From: Zerene cesonia
Taxonomy: Eukaryota; Arthropoda; Insecta; Lepidoptera; Pieridae
Length of the DNA stretch: 64,000 nt
Direction: 5' to 3'
Assembly: GCF_012273895.1 (NCBI RefSeq)
Contig: NC_052102.1
Location: 6,780,917 to 6,844,916 of the forward strand
Below the pieces are notes generated by a model, which worked only from the letters and a program-made list of their open reading frames with translations, did not search any database and was not told where the DNA came from. A program made the translations under genes and the position numbers. Every line of letters begins with the position of its first letter. The stretch's first letter is position 1. Of this stretch, positions 13,963 to 25,100 are shown in pieces.

Positions 13963-14123
13963 TTGTAAGGATGTGTATGTGTTTGTTACTCTTTCACGCA
14001 AAAACTACTGAACCGATTGCAATGAAATTTGGTACGTAGACAGCTGGACAACTAGCTTAACATAAAGGGAACTTTTATCTTGATATGTACTTACGCGGGT
14101 GAAACCGCGAGGCGCAGCTAGTA
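13963..14123 (+). mobile_element. SINE lacking its 5' head (contig edge)
   Basis: The contig begins inside the same SINE as at 10618 and runs to the GCGCAGCTAGTA tail. The missing head is found, reversed, at 51205-51226. Joining the two through their 77-nt overlap gives an element of about 183 nt, close to the intact copy. Confidence 0.75.
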
Positions 14124-14261
14124 ATATATATTTTTAATACTTTTTATCAATTTTTCAACATGTTTCATTGATAATAATAAAAATAATACAATAAAATAAT
14201 TTATTTCTCTATAGAAACATATTGCAGATTCTAAATATATTACTTTTTTATGTCATAGTCG

Positions 14262-14350
14262 GCAATGGAGCTGGTGGGCCGCCTGATGGTTAGCACTACC
14301 ACCGCCCATGAACATTTGGAGAAGCGTAAGGTTGATTGCAGACCTTACGC
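14262..14350 (+). repeat. Common lepidopteran interspersed repeat fragment
   Basis: Motifs 'gagctggtgggccgcctgat', 'accaccgcccatgaacattt' and 'gattgcagaccttacgcc' match, from memory, a widespread lepidopteran repeat. It lies in what would be centrosomin intron 3. Confidence 0.5.
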
Positions 14351-14620
14351 CTAAGACATTTGACTGCATTTCTTAAATACTGGAACAATATTGTAAAATT
14401 ATTAAAATAAATTTAATATGTAATTATGAATACTTGCTTCTGTTGCATGTTTCTATCCTATTGCTCGTAGTGTGATATAAAGTATTTATGATGCAACACG
14501 CTAATAATTTTTTAGTTGAAAATATTGTTTTTTTGTTAGTTGAAAATTTCTATCTGTTAAAGTAAGAAGTTTATATTCATACTATTTAAATTTATTCATA
14601 ATTTTTGTGCTTCTCTTCAG

Positions 14621-17600
14621 GGTCTATTAGAACATAATGTGAGACTTCAGGTGGAAGTAGAAGAATTAAGAAGGCAGCTGAGTGATAAACAAGAGTTATT
14701 AGCAGCCGCTGCAGAAGCGATTGACGTATTAGAGAATCAGGTACAAAAAAAATCCATATATAATTACATGGTTCATAGTTCGGTGGAAAGTTAAGCCAAT
14801 TCATATATTGCTTATAAATTTTCAGGGTTCGATTTCTACGGAAGCCGTGGAGGTTTCAATGAACAACAGTAATCTGAAAAAAGAAAACGAAATTCAGAAG
14901 GTAATATATAATAATTTAACATCTTGTATTCTAATTTTAGGATAAAATGTATGTGGATTTATTTCACGACCTTAATTTTTTTTGTGTGTTTTAGGACACA
15001 AATGGCCTCGAGGAGAAAGCTAATGAAACTTACCAGGAATCTGAATCGGCGGGGTAAGCAGTCAGATTTATTTAACTACAAAAGGAATTTATTTGCCAGA
15101 AATGGTTAATTAATATTTAGCAAAGCTGTATTTATCACATTATTTAATGTTGTCAAAGTTGATTTTCAATAAAGACTTGTAGATGTACTCCGAAATAATT
15201 TCAATATAATAATTGTGTTCAGAGCACATTTTATTTAAATACGTCCATAACAAAAACTGTCAACATATCATTAATAAAATCTGTTTGTTTTTTTAGAGAG
15301 AATATAACTGCGACAAATGACGAAATGGTAAGTGTGTTTTATATTTTAACCTGCTAAAGCATATTATATTAAAATCTTATAAAAGGATAATTATCGAATG
15401 TGTAACAATGTCAACAGGATCAGCTAACAAGATTAAGAAAAGAGAATCAGAAAGCTTTTAAAATGATAAAAGTATGCACGAAGAAGATTCAGCAACAGGA
15501 CAAGGAAATAAAAAAATTGAAATTGGTAATACACTTGTCATTATGTTGTTGCATAACCATATTGGATATTTTGTAATTATTTGATTTTGCTTGTAGAATA
15601 AGGAATTGACATACGCACACGTCAGTGATTCCCAAATGGAAAAATATGAGGAAATATTAAAATGCAAGGACGAATACATTAAAGATTTGGAAAATAAAGT
15701 GAGACAGCTACAAAGTAACGTTGATCATGAACAAACTACAGAACCCGCTGGGTAACGTATTTTTGTAACTTTTTCATCATAGCACTTTTGTATAAAATTT
15801 AAGTGCCATTCATTTTAAAATTTTTCCATACTTTAAATTTCAGAAACTTGCAGCAGATCCTCACCAAGCGACTTCAGGGAATGGCTTATTTTCTGGACAA
15901 ACTTTTATCCCATAAGTACGTATAATTAATTATATGTATATCGATTACAAATATGGATGTTTTTTTGTTCTGTATTCTTGTTATATAAGTATGTTTCCCA
16001 ATGACATAAAGATGCCTTAAACAAAAAACGACGTTGAGTTGTAATAAGTTTATCGTGTCTGGATATCAGTTTTTTGTCTAGTTCAATCACTTGTTTGACT
16101 AATAGAATATATGGCTAGTAATAGAGAAAAGTTTGTAGTGAAGCTAGGACTAAAAACTTTTTTTTTATGTCGCAAGGGAGTGATTTTGTCTTATGATTTT
16201 TATGTCTGTATATAGTGGGGAGGCTAGAGAGTGATTACTTATAGGCTACTTTTTACCGCGTGGAACATCTCATTCGTATTAGATTGTTTTTCCGCGGGAG
16301 AAACCTAGTGATATAAAATTGGGATTATTTATAGATCTGAAATAACTATATTTTTTATAGGTGTGTCTTAGGAGAGGAAAAGAAAAAATTGGCCGAAAGT
16401 ATTTTGGAACAAAGCTTAGCACTTCCAGTTGGGCTAAAATTAGACGAATCGATGGCTCCTGAAGATTTCACTATGGATGAAAGTAACCTTGATATTTCTC
16501 AATCTATGAGGATAGAAGATTTGACCATGATGTTTGGCCATCACTTAACTTGCAGTGACGAAAACCATAGACATTCTTCTAAAAAGAGATCATATCCTCA
16601 GGCTGATGCTATTTCCGAGTCTGAGGATTGGTCGGAGCCAGATAGAAATGTGTCGCTAGCGAGAGTAGGGCTTTGTAATGCTGGAGTGGTAGAAAGAGAA
16701 TCAGCATCGGACATTCTTAAGTATCGATCTCGAAGATCACGTGTGTCATTCGGTTCACGTACTGAAGACCGAAAAACAAATAATTATCAAGCATTATTGG
16801 ATCAAATTAGTGACTTGACAGAATATAACCAAGAGTTGAAGGACGAAAACAGAGAACTCGGTGCAAAATTGGCTAATGCAACGAAACAAATCGACGGGCT
16901 AGTGAGTGAAAAAGAAGAATTAAAAATATGTTTAGAATCTGAGCAATCTAAATTGGATAGCGCAAACAGTAATGTAGAAGAGATGAAACAATCTTTATCA
17001 CTTTTCGAGACCCAAATAAAGGCCAATGAGCAGCAGATAGCATATAATGTGCAATTGGTAGAAAAGTTACGATCAGAGAAACAAGAGCTTGAGGCTGCAT
17101 TTTTGGAAACCGAGCGTTCACTGCGTCGGGCCGCAGATGAGGCCACAGTGCAAGCGTCACAGGCTGCCTTAGAAAGAGCTCGAGCACATCACGACAAGTT
17201 GAGGGTTGAGAGAGAATTGGAGGAAACAAGAGAAAGACTCTCTGCGGCCCTAGAGGCTAATTCTAAATTAGAAATTGAAATTACGCGTAAAATACCATTG
17301 GAGGTGGATAATAAGTTTGACGAGTTCCATGACGGACTTCATTCTGAGGAGGAACGTCCAACATCCCCAGACCAAGGTATAGATAGTGATAGATTGTCAA
17401 GTTTGGAACACAATGAGGCAGTTAATTTATCGCCACGTAAGTAGAACCTATTATAAAATATGCAAGAAAATATAAATATTAAATTTTAAATGAACATAAT
17501 TTTTAATTGGAAAAAAAAATGGAAAAGACGAAATAGGCACGCTAAAAACTGTTTCCTGTGTGTTTTAAGAGACATTCAAATATTTGTTTATTTATGTTTA

Positions 17601-17828
17601 GAAAAATAGTAATCACATAAAATATCTTTCACAGGTTCTCTATATGAAGAAAATGTTGTATTGAAACAAAAACTCGCAAGGACTAAAGCTACCCTAGCAG
17701 AGACTTTAACACAATTAAATGCAGCTAATATGCGGAAAAGAAACGTGCAACGGGCTATTTGTCGTGAAATTCATAAAACTCAGGGAGTTCTCCGTAAAGC
17801 TCGTGATCATCTTGAACATCACAATTAA
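14621..17828 (+). CDS. cnn: Centrosomin, exons 4-12 (body and C-terminus)
   Basis: Centrosomin (Cnn; CDK5RAP2 family) is the scaffold of the pericentriolar material that recruits gamma-tubulin complexes. Exons: 14621-14740, 14826-14900, 14995-15053, 15297-15327, 15418-15525, 15597-15751, 15844-15915, 16361-17436, 17635-17828 (TAA), all in phase with GT-AG borders. The protein is coiled coil (heptad-rich GLLEHNVRLQ..., DQLTRLRKENQKAF...). It contains a YFLDKLLSHKCVLGEEKKK block, and its last ~60 residues (YEENVVLKQKL...RNVQRAICREIHKTQ) resemble the Cnn C-terminal CM2 motif. The first exon starts in phase 0 with no ATG or CM1 motif upstream. Those are on the opposite strand at 51283-52778, and joining both gives 716 residues. 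Poly(A)-type AATAAA lies at 18302. A degenerate SINE-like stretch (about 16130-16310) occupies the intron before the big exon. Confidence 0.85.
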
Positions 17829-19090
17829 AATGTATTCCATAATCTTTTTATTTAAATTTAGAAAAGTGGATGTAGTGCTTGCATACCCTTAAAGTTACCT
17901 ATTATTATAATCTTTTTGACATGCAAAGGTAAAATCTGTTAGCCTCTTTGTACTAAGTGATGGATAGACAGAGGTGGGCCACAAACAGTCGTCCGAATGA
18001 CCGTGATACGTCAGTATGATATGTATAGATATCATTCCAAAATTCGGTATCTTTGGAATCAATTATTAACATACAATTTTTATCATTATAAATTGACAGC
18101 ACACACAACAAGTTTATATTAAAAAGTATGTTACTCACATATTGTCTTGTCGTCCCTGCCTCTTCAGTTCGTTTTTAATAACGATCGTGATTAATAACGA
18201 ATCTATGGACTTCGTGAGTCTAATTGGTTTTAATTATATGATTAGTATTGTTATTGAAGTTGTACTTATTTAAATGTATTTTATACGACCATAACTTTTT
18301 GAATAAATAATATAATAGTATTTTTTGTGTATTACTTATAGTTTAAAGAGATTTTAATTCATTTTTACATGAAAGTCTCAGACTCTAGAAACTAGAATGG
18401 AGCAATTGACAACGATTTCCTATTAATCACTAAAATAATCACGCCGATCGGTCAAAAATACTGAATTATCGAGTAACGACACCAAAAAAATTAGAATTGC
18501 CTCGAGTTTATAAGAACGCCGTGTTTAAATGAATTCTTTAATTTAAATAATAAATTACCGAATATTAAATAATATAAATAATAACATATAATTTATGGTC
18601 CGCAAACCTGATGACAACGATCGAACGATTTAAGGTAAGTGTATGAAGCAAACAAAAACGCTTTATTGTGCACCAATGATAATAAAAAGAAAAAAATAAT
18701 ATATTTATATATTTTTTAGCCAGAAGGAGAAGCTGTGGGAAATATAATTAGTACTTACCAGTTTAGAAGGAATTGGTCAAGGGACAGATTTCATGATTTC
18801 ATGGTCAGTGTACCATAATGAAACCATTTGAAATGGCTCTATGATCATCTTAGAAGTTAAATGTGCTAAAATGTGATTTTATAAGTTGAGATTTAATGAC
18901 AATATCAATATCTAAAATAATATATGTGTAGGTATGCATTTTAATTTTTTTTTTTAAATTTAAGTCGGTGTAGACACACCTTAAGGTTTTTTGGCGCGTG
19001 AATTAAAATTTTCGAATGAGATTTAAATAAATACGCGCCAATATCAAAAACTTCTTAACTTTTTTGTTATATACAGTTATTTTTAATATA
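17829..19090. other. Intergenic, cnn to C18orf63 homologue
   Basis: AT-rich sequence holding the presumed cnn 3' UTR and the promoter of the next gene. I see no other gene; the short open frames are not supported. Confidence 0.6.
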
Positions 19091-22071
19091 ATGGATAAAT
19101 ACTATAGTATTCGTATATTCAATTCAAACTATAAAAATTTGGGTTATGTGACTGCAACTGCTAATATTAAAGACAAACACGATCGTTCAGCACCATCGGA
19201 TTTTCACTGGAAAATATTGAAATGCAGGTAATTTTTTACAATTATAATATGATGTTTTTGACCGACTGCGAAAACTTAATTAATTTTTGTTTGAATCTGC
19301 TATAACATAATTTTTCAATTTCAGAATGATTATATTTTCTCACTCATCTGTTATAGCTAGTCCTGATAAAAGTGATGTTAAAAAAGTTCATATTATATTT
19401 CCCCGTCGCGGCGAAGACTATGATCTTTTAAACTCCTTGTTTTTAAGATTTTCTTTAGTCCAGGTAGTTCAGTATTTTACATATTGTAGCTTCACTTAAT
19501 AGATTTTATATCTACGGCAATTACCTACTTACGTTCAATAAACGAAATTTATTCTTATTAAGTACATACTCAACATGGGAATAGCGCTTCAGAACTTTAA
19601 TGTAGCTAATCGGCTTATTAAAAAAATAAACAAACAAAAATCAAGGATACTGTACTTGCATCTTTGTTCAAGTTTAAGGATTATTAGCAAAAAGCGCGGT
19701 GTGGAGGGCTCGAGAAATTATTAACCCCCGACGCAAAAAGAGGGGTGTTATAAGTTTGACATGTCTGTTTGTCTGAGGCATCATAACTCCCGAACGAAAT
19801 GTTCAATTTAGTTTTTGTATTATAGGTGACTTATGTGCGAGTGTTCTTAGACATGTTTGAGGAAAATGGGTTGAGCCGCTTAAAAGTTTGAGGGAGTGAA
19901 AGTGGGGGTTAATTTTATCGTATGCACAAATCATGGGTCGACATGGACAAAACTCGTACAGTTGTTATATTGTCTATGCCCAATAAACGATATTATTTTA
20001 TATTATTGGTTGTAAAGGACGAGAAGACGAGGTGTTTTATTTTTATTTATTTTGTCATATATTCTAGTGTTAGATGCAACTTCTAATTTAATATTTATTG
20101 TATAAGTAATTGCCATATAGCTGTGTCGTAGGGATTGTACTTTTTGTTCGCGGAAGAATTATAACCAGTTCCCGTTTCCCATTCACTTAAGCGTCTCGAC
20201 GGAACACAGTGGGGTTTTGGTCGGTAAGAATCCGACATAACCCACGGCTTCTTTCCCGGGGCCCTAGGGTATTTATGCAAGATTTCTCCACAAAAAAGAG
20301 ATCGTGCTTTGGTGTTCGTACTCGTACGTTGTTTATTCAATGTTCTATTCAGCGAGGGTATCACTTTATAATAGTCTTTGTGACAGGCTGCGATTAGTTA
20401 ACAACTAATTAAATCAATTAGGCAGTTGTGTAGAATCACAGTTAATTCTTAGTACAATACATTCAACACAGCTCCCCATTTGATTTCTAATACTTTTTTA
20501 TTACAAGCATTCCGCCTCCCCTTGCATTTCCGGGACTGTCCTCTTTCGTTTCTCGGGTCTCAAACTCTCTTTCCACCAAATTTCATCCAAATCATCTCAA
20601 TCAACCAAAAAAAAGGGCTTTTTTTATCCCTCTGTGCTATGAAAACTTGCTTTTATAGGAAGGTGATATTCGTAACGTGGACAACGAAATATACAAGACC
20701 TGTTTTTATTATACCATGGGAGCAAAGATTGCGCCTTTATGGAATATGTTAGGCTACAATTATTTTATAAACAACAGAAATTTTCTTACTACTTCCGGTC
20801 CTCAAGAGGGAATAAAATGCATCCTGACTATCAATGGTAAGTAACTTGTATTTGTAGTTTGTTGGTACAAATCAAGAAAATGAAAGGATATATAAGATAG
20901 AGATATGGTCTCTTTATGTTTTATTCAAAATATCGTTAATATTCCAGCAGACGTTTTAAATTTGGAGCTTAAACCAGTAAAAATAAACCTCATTCGATCA
21001 AAGGAAAAATTTTTGCCCGGCGAATGGATTCGCGTTCTACCCAGGTACATATAACTTAATTTTTATAAGCTTCTTATTTATTACTTAATCTAAATTTTCT
21101 TTATAAGAGTAGGTAACTAATTGCAAATTTTGCGTCATTTTTTTTTATGTACCTTGATTATAGTTTAAATAAAGCCATTGTGGAGGAATACTATGAAAGC
21201 GTTCCAAACACTGCAGACTTCAAAAACTATAAGAATTTACGTCGCCATTGGAAAAACATAGTGAGAAAAAGACCCTATTTAATGTTCATTAACTAATAAT
21301 ATACTTAATATAAGATTTACTTTTTTTTTTTAAAAAGCATGGATATCGTTTGCCTGAAGAAGAGCGGCCATGCTATTCCGTTCGCTTTTGGCGAGGTGAC
21401 CCTTTGATATACCCCGATGTTTGTCTCCTCAGAGCTTATCCTATTATCACAACTATGACTAAGTTTTCTGAAGTAAGTTATAAAGATATACTAATATTTA
21501 CGAATAAAATATTTCTATCAAATTTTATGTTTTGTCCTTCACGACTAATATACGGGAAGCAGCTATTCTCTGCATAGAATGCCTTGGATATGAAGTATCT
21601 TCAAAAAGGTACATCCCAGAAATTTATCAGCTACGTGCAGTTCTCTTTTTTAAGAATATATTTCTATCTTTTTTGTATGAATTGTATACCATAGATTATT
21701 TGTTTTGAAATGATTTATTAATTTCAGAGATCTGTGCTTGCACAATTTGTAAATTGTTTAAAAACGAAGGTGCAGTCTATACCCGGAGCATCGATTAATT
21801 TAATTAACAACGATAATGAAGTAAGTTGTCTTTTATGTCCCCTTACTATATTACTAGCTTTCCACGCGCGGCTTTGAGCTTTAAACGTTTGTAGAGACAC
21901 ATGCTTTATATAAGCCATCGTTTCAGGATTGCACATCAATCGTAGATAATTTTTCTCAATATGTCTAAGCTTCCTTTACATTTGTTTATTTTTAAGGGAA
22001 TCGTGGAAATGCAGTTAACGGAAACTCAGGCAGTGAGTTTATGCACACCAACACAGCAAAAAAACTCTTGA
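19091..22071 (+). CDS. C18orf63-like protein (DUF4708 domain)
   Basis: Eight exons: 19091-19227, 19325-19463, 20659-20836, 20951-21044, 21164-21260, 21338-21472, 21728-21820, 21997-22071. Together they encode 315 residues. The block LPSLNKAIVEEYYESVPNT... RRHWKNIHGYRLPEE aligns well with what I recall of vertebrate C18orf63 (LPSMKMGQII...FQRHWDALYGYKLPED), as do the PLWNMLGYNYFI and YPDVCLLRAYPI blocks. The function of this family is unknown. The insect protein is little more than the domain, whereas vertebrate members have a long extra C-terminal part. The acceptor of exon 4 is a tandem CAGCAG (20945-20950), which would add one alanine. Intron 2 (1.2 kb) is rich in repeat debris. ATTAAA at 22092 may be its poly(A) signal. 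Convergent with the ankyrin gene. Confidence 0.8.
19722..19915 (+). repeat. Repeat fragment in intron 2
   Basis: Starts 'acccccgacgcaaaaagagg' and continues 'ggtgttataagtttgacatg', then 'gttcttagacatgtttgagg'. This order matches, from memory, a very common lepidopteran interspersed repeat (3' end of a non-LTR element or a SINE). About 20110-20330 may be further repeat debris ('ggggttttggtcggtaag'). Confidence 0.5.
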
Positions 22072-23231
22072 ATATAAATTAATACTACACCATTAAAACG
22101 CATTTGCTTATTAAATATTTTTATTTCTCTCTTTATTTTATGCAATACTTATACATTGATTATTAAATTATTAAAAAACACCATTCATTAATTATTTTAT
22201 TATTTCCATTATGTACTTTACAATGTATGTCCATAATATTTACAAACCTTTTGAATCCTTAATATCACCAATATTTTATACTATCTATATTCCAAGTTAT
22301 TTTAGGGTTATTATAAAAAATAATATGTCAATAATAGGCCATAATTACAAACCAAAGAATTGTTACAACCTTGTGGTAGGAGCCTTATTATCATTGCAAA
22401 TCGTTTACAATTAATCCATTGGTTCTAATCACATATAATTAAAAGAATCCTTCAAGTCGTCAAAATTGGTTAACTACGTATATTTTAAGTTATTGTTAAG
22501 GAGATCAAAAATAATATATCAAAAATATTCAATAAGTCCACTATAACATTATTGTGCTGTTGGTGAAAACATTGGTCCCAGGGGGGAACGCGGAGGCGTT
22601 AAGGATGTTTGCGTTGCTGCAAGGTTAAAAAAGCTTGCAACAGAAGGGGACAAATTTCGGTGATGTGTCACAGGAGTTTCTCGGAGATCCTGTAACACAA
22701 TTCCTATCTTTAAAAAACATTTTCATAAGATTTCTAATATATGTAATTTGCGATACTTTATTCTCATACCAGCTGGTGCCCGCGACATCGTTTCCGTGAA
22801 TATTAATTGAAAAATACTTACTTTTCTGTGTACTTAGTGAATTGTATTAACAGTTAAGTTTAAATATCAAAATTATTGTGACGTATAATAGGGAATATGC
22901 ATGTATTTTTTATGTTATATCTGATGGTTTACTTATAAAGCCTTGTTAGGAAAAAATATGGGTGCCTAAAACTCGTTAAAATAATTTTAAAAAATTAACT
23001 TAAATATCCCCACTCAAACAGACAATTAAAACGCTTGAGAAAGTGACTTTGTTTTATACTATGTGGTGGTATATTATTTTTCCTAATTAATATTGTACTC
23101 TTACGACATTAAATGTTCAGATGTATTCGGTTTTCGGTCAGATATAATTTTTTCGGTTTCTTTCTAGAGGATTTTGCCTCTATTTAAACAGTGAAATTAT
23201 TACTACAATAAGTGATGATTAAAACTCAATA
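22072..23231. other. Convergent intergenic region
   Basis: 3' flanks of the C18orf63 homologue and the ankyrin gene. The only recognisable content is the retroelement remnant at 22765-23060. Confidence 0.6.
22765..23060 (-). repeat. Retroelement remnant, minus orientation
   Basis: Begins with a tail-like 'accagctggtgcccgcgaca' and ends with 'gagaaagtgactttgtttta' followed by 'tactatgtggtg'. The same two ends occur at 60806-60980, so they delimit one element family. The interior has diverged. Confidence 0.5.
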
Positions 23232-24023
23232 TTAGTTTTGTCTGTATACCGATCTGTGTTGTCTAGACATTCTTGGTGATGGTGTCGCCGGTACTTGCAA
23301 TGTGTGATGCCTTGTTGTTGTATCCAATAAATACTGTAATTTGTAACCTTTTCCTAGATCTTCTAGTGTTTTTCCTGCAGTTGAAATAAACACATCATAT
23401 AATTTACATCTTTAAGGACATTTATGACAATATTTTCGATCTCTGGTGGATTTATAATTCATTGGACATACAGTGTATTGCAATTGAAAAAGAATGGAAA
23501 AAAATCAACTTTAAATCACCTGTTAAAGATGTTGGAATATTTGTATTGCAACGACCTGTTGCAATTATCTTTCTTAAAGCTTCGATATTACCAAAAATAA
23601 TAGCAACTGCGGCTCCATCAGCTAATTGGGATGAGTCACAACATGATAATAAAAAGTTCCATTTATCCATATCCCAATGCTTAGCAGAATATACTGCAAG
23701 TTGCAAAGTTGAGGCCCCTATAAAATCAATTGTTGCATAGAAGTAAAAGCCAACAGTAGTCAGTAACTTAACTAATGTATTAACTGGGTTTAATGTTGAA
23801 GGTATAAAAACTTTTCATACACACCCGATTCACTGAGTAGGTGTGGATTGGCGCCGTATCTTACAAATAATTTAACTAAAGAATAAAATCCAAGCCGAGC
23901 TGCTAATCGAATAGGCCATCCACCTTCAAAATTAGGATCTAAACAATTACTTAAAAGGTCAAACACTTCTCTATCATTATTACTCAGAATTGCATTTCTT
24001 AATTTGTCTCTATTCCTTTCCAT
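23232..24023 (-). CDS. Small ankyrin-repeat protein
   Basis: Exons on the minus strand: 24023-23825, 23717-23520, 23374-23232 (TAA). The product is 179 residues, all in phase. Repeats visible: residues 1-32 (MERNRDKLRNAILSNN...), 33-66 (GWPIRLAARLGFYSLVKLFV, then RYGANPHLLSESG), 67-132 (ASTLQLAVYSAKHWDMDKWN, then ADGAAVAIIFGNIEALRKII) and a partial repeat from 133 (GKTLEDLGKGYKLQYLL), then a basic tail. There is no SOCS box, DHHC or other catalytic domain, so it is probably a binding adaptor; the partner is unknown. I do not recognise a specific orthologue. The ATG at 24023 follows a short AT-rich leader. Divergent from ZRSR2 about 1.1 kb away. Confidence 0.75.
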
Positions 24024-25100
24024 TTTTATTACAATGTTTTATATTTAAGGGACACAAAATGAACATCCACTCGACGTTACTTATGAAGATTTAAATTAGG
24101 TAATATTAAAGTACCCTCATCCTAATCTCGCAATAATGTAATTATTTTACAGATAATATACAAATGTTCAGTTTATTTTTTACGAAAACATTTTTATAAG
24201 AAATTTACTTTTTACTTTTGAAAAGGGGTTAAGCATGGATTATGAAATATTTTATTTATTGACCGTAAAGACATCCTATTAGTATCATTGAACAATTAAA
24301 TACATAATTAGAGTTTTGTGATTCCCGATTGCATCAAGATCGCAGGACATGAAACAGACTACTGTTTAAGTTCCAAAGATTCCCAGGAATTTGAAAAATT
24401 ATATGACTTTATTAAAGTTATACGTTTTGAATGGGTAATCCATCATAAGAAAATATAATTTAAATACAGTTCTGATGAAATGTATTAATAGTGGCAATTT
24501 TTATAGAAACCAATACGGCCTCGTAAAGTTCGATGCATTTGTACGCTCATGACGTATACGCATGATTTTTATATTTGATTATAAAGCTATTTTTTTTTAA
24601 TATGATGATATACCGCTGCCTGAGTGTGCAACGCTACCGCTATCTACATTTACATTTTATTATAACTACATTTTCGAATTCTTTATATACATTGCTATGA
24701 TGTGGATGGTATATTTATAAATAAGTGAATGATTTTTTGTGACAAATTAATTTAATTAAAATTACTCGCGGCCGCTAATAGATTGGACATCCTGTTATCA
24801 ATGTATTCTCCTAATCAGATATCATTATAAAAATATGAATTTGCTTAACTACGCGATGAACGTAGAGATTTTGCAGCCGGATCTCGTACTATAACAATAT
24901 GAGTAGTCTACTATAGTATTATGTTATCTGTGATATAACGGAGTAACTAGTTCATTAATCTGTGAATATAACCACACAGTAAATTATATAGTATATATTT
25001 ATACAACGGTGGGATACAATAACAAACAATTTGTTTTGAAAAAGTGCTAATGAAGAAAAAAAAGAGATAACTTCATAAAATTTATTGAAAAACAACAATC
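24024..25100. other. Divergent intergenic region
   Basis: 1.08 kb separates the ATGs of the ankyrin gene and ZRSR2, so both promoters probably lie here. There is no clear TATA or repeat. One NotI-like GCGGCCGC patch lies near 24769. Confidence 0.5.

Noticed and set aside
16802..17229. Minus-strand frames within the large centrosomin exon
   Set aside because: Antisense shadows of the real coiled-coil coding sequence.
20095..20364. A minus-strand 89-codon frame (YPRAPGKKPWVMSDSYRPKP...)
   Set aside because: It lies in a repeat-filled intron and resembles translated repeat sequence; not supported as a gene.
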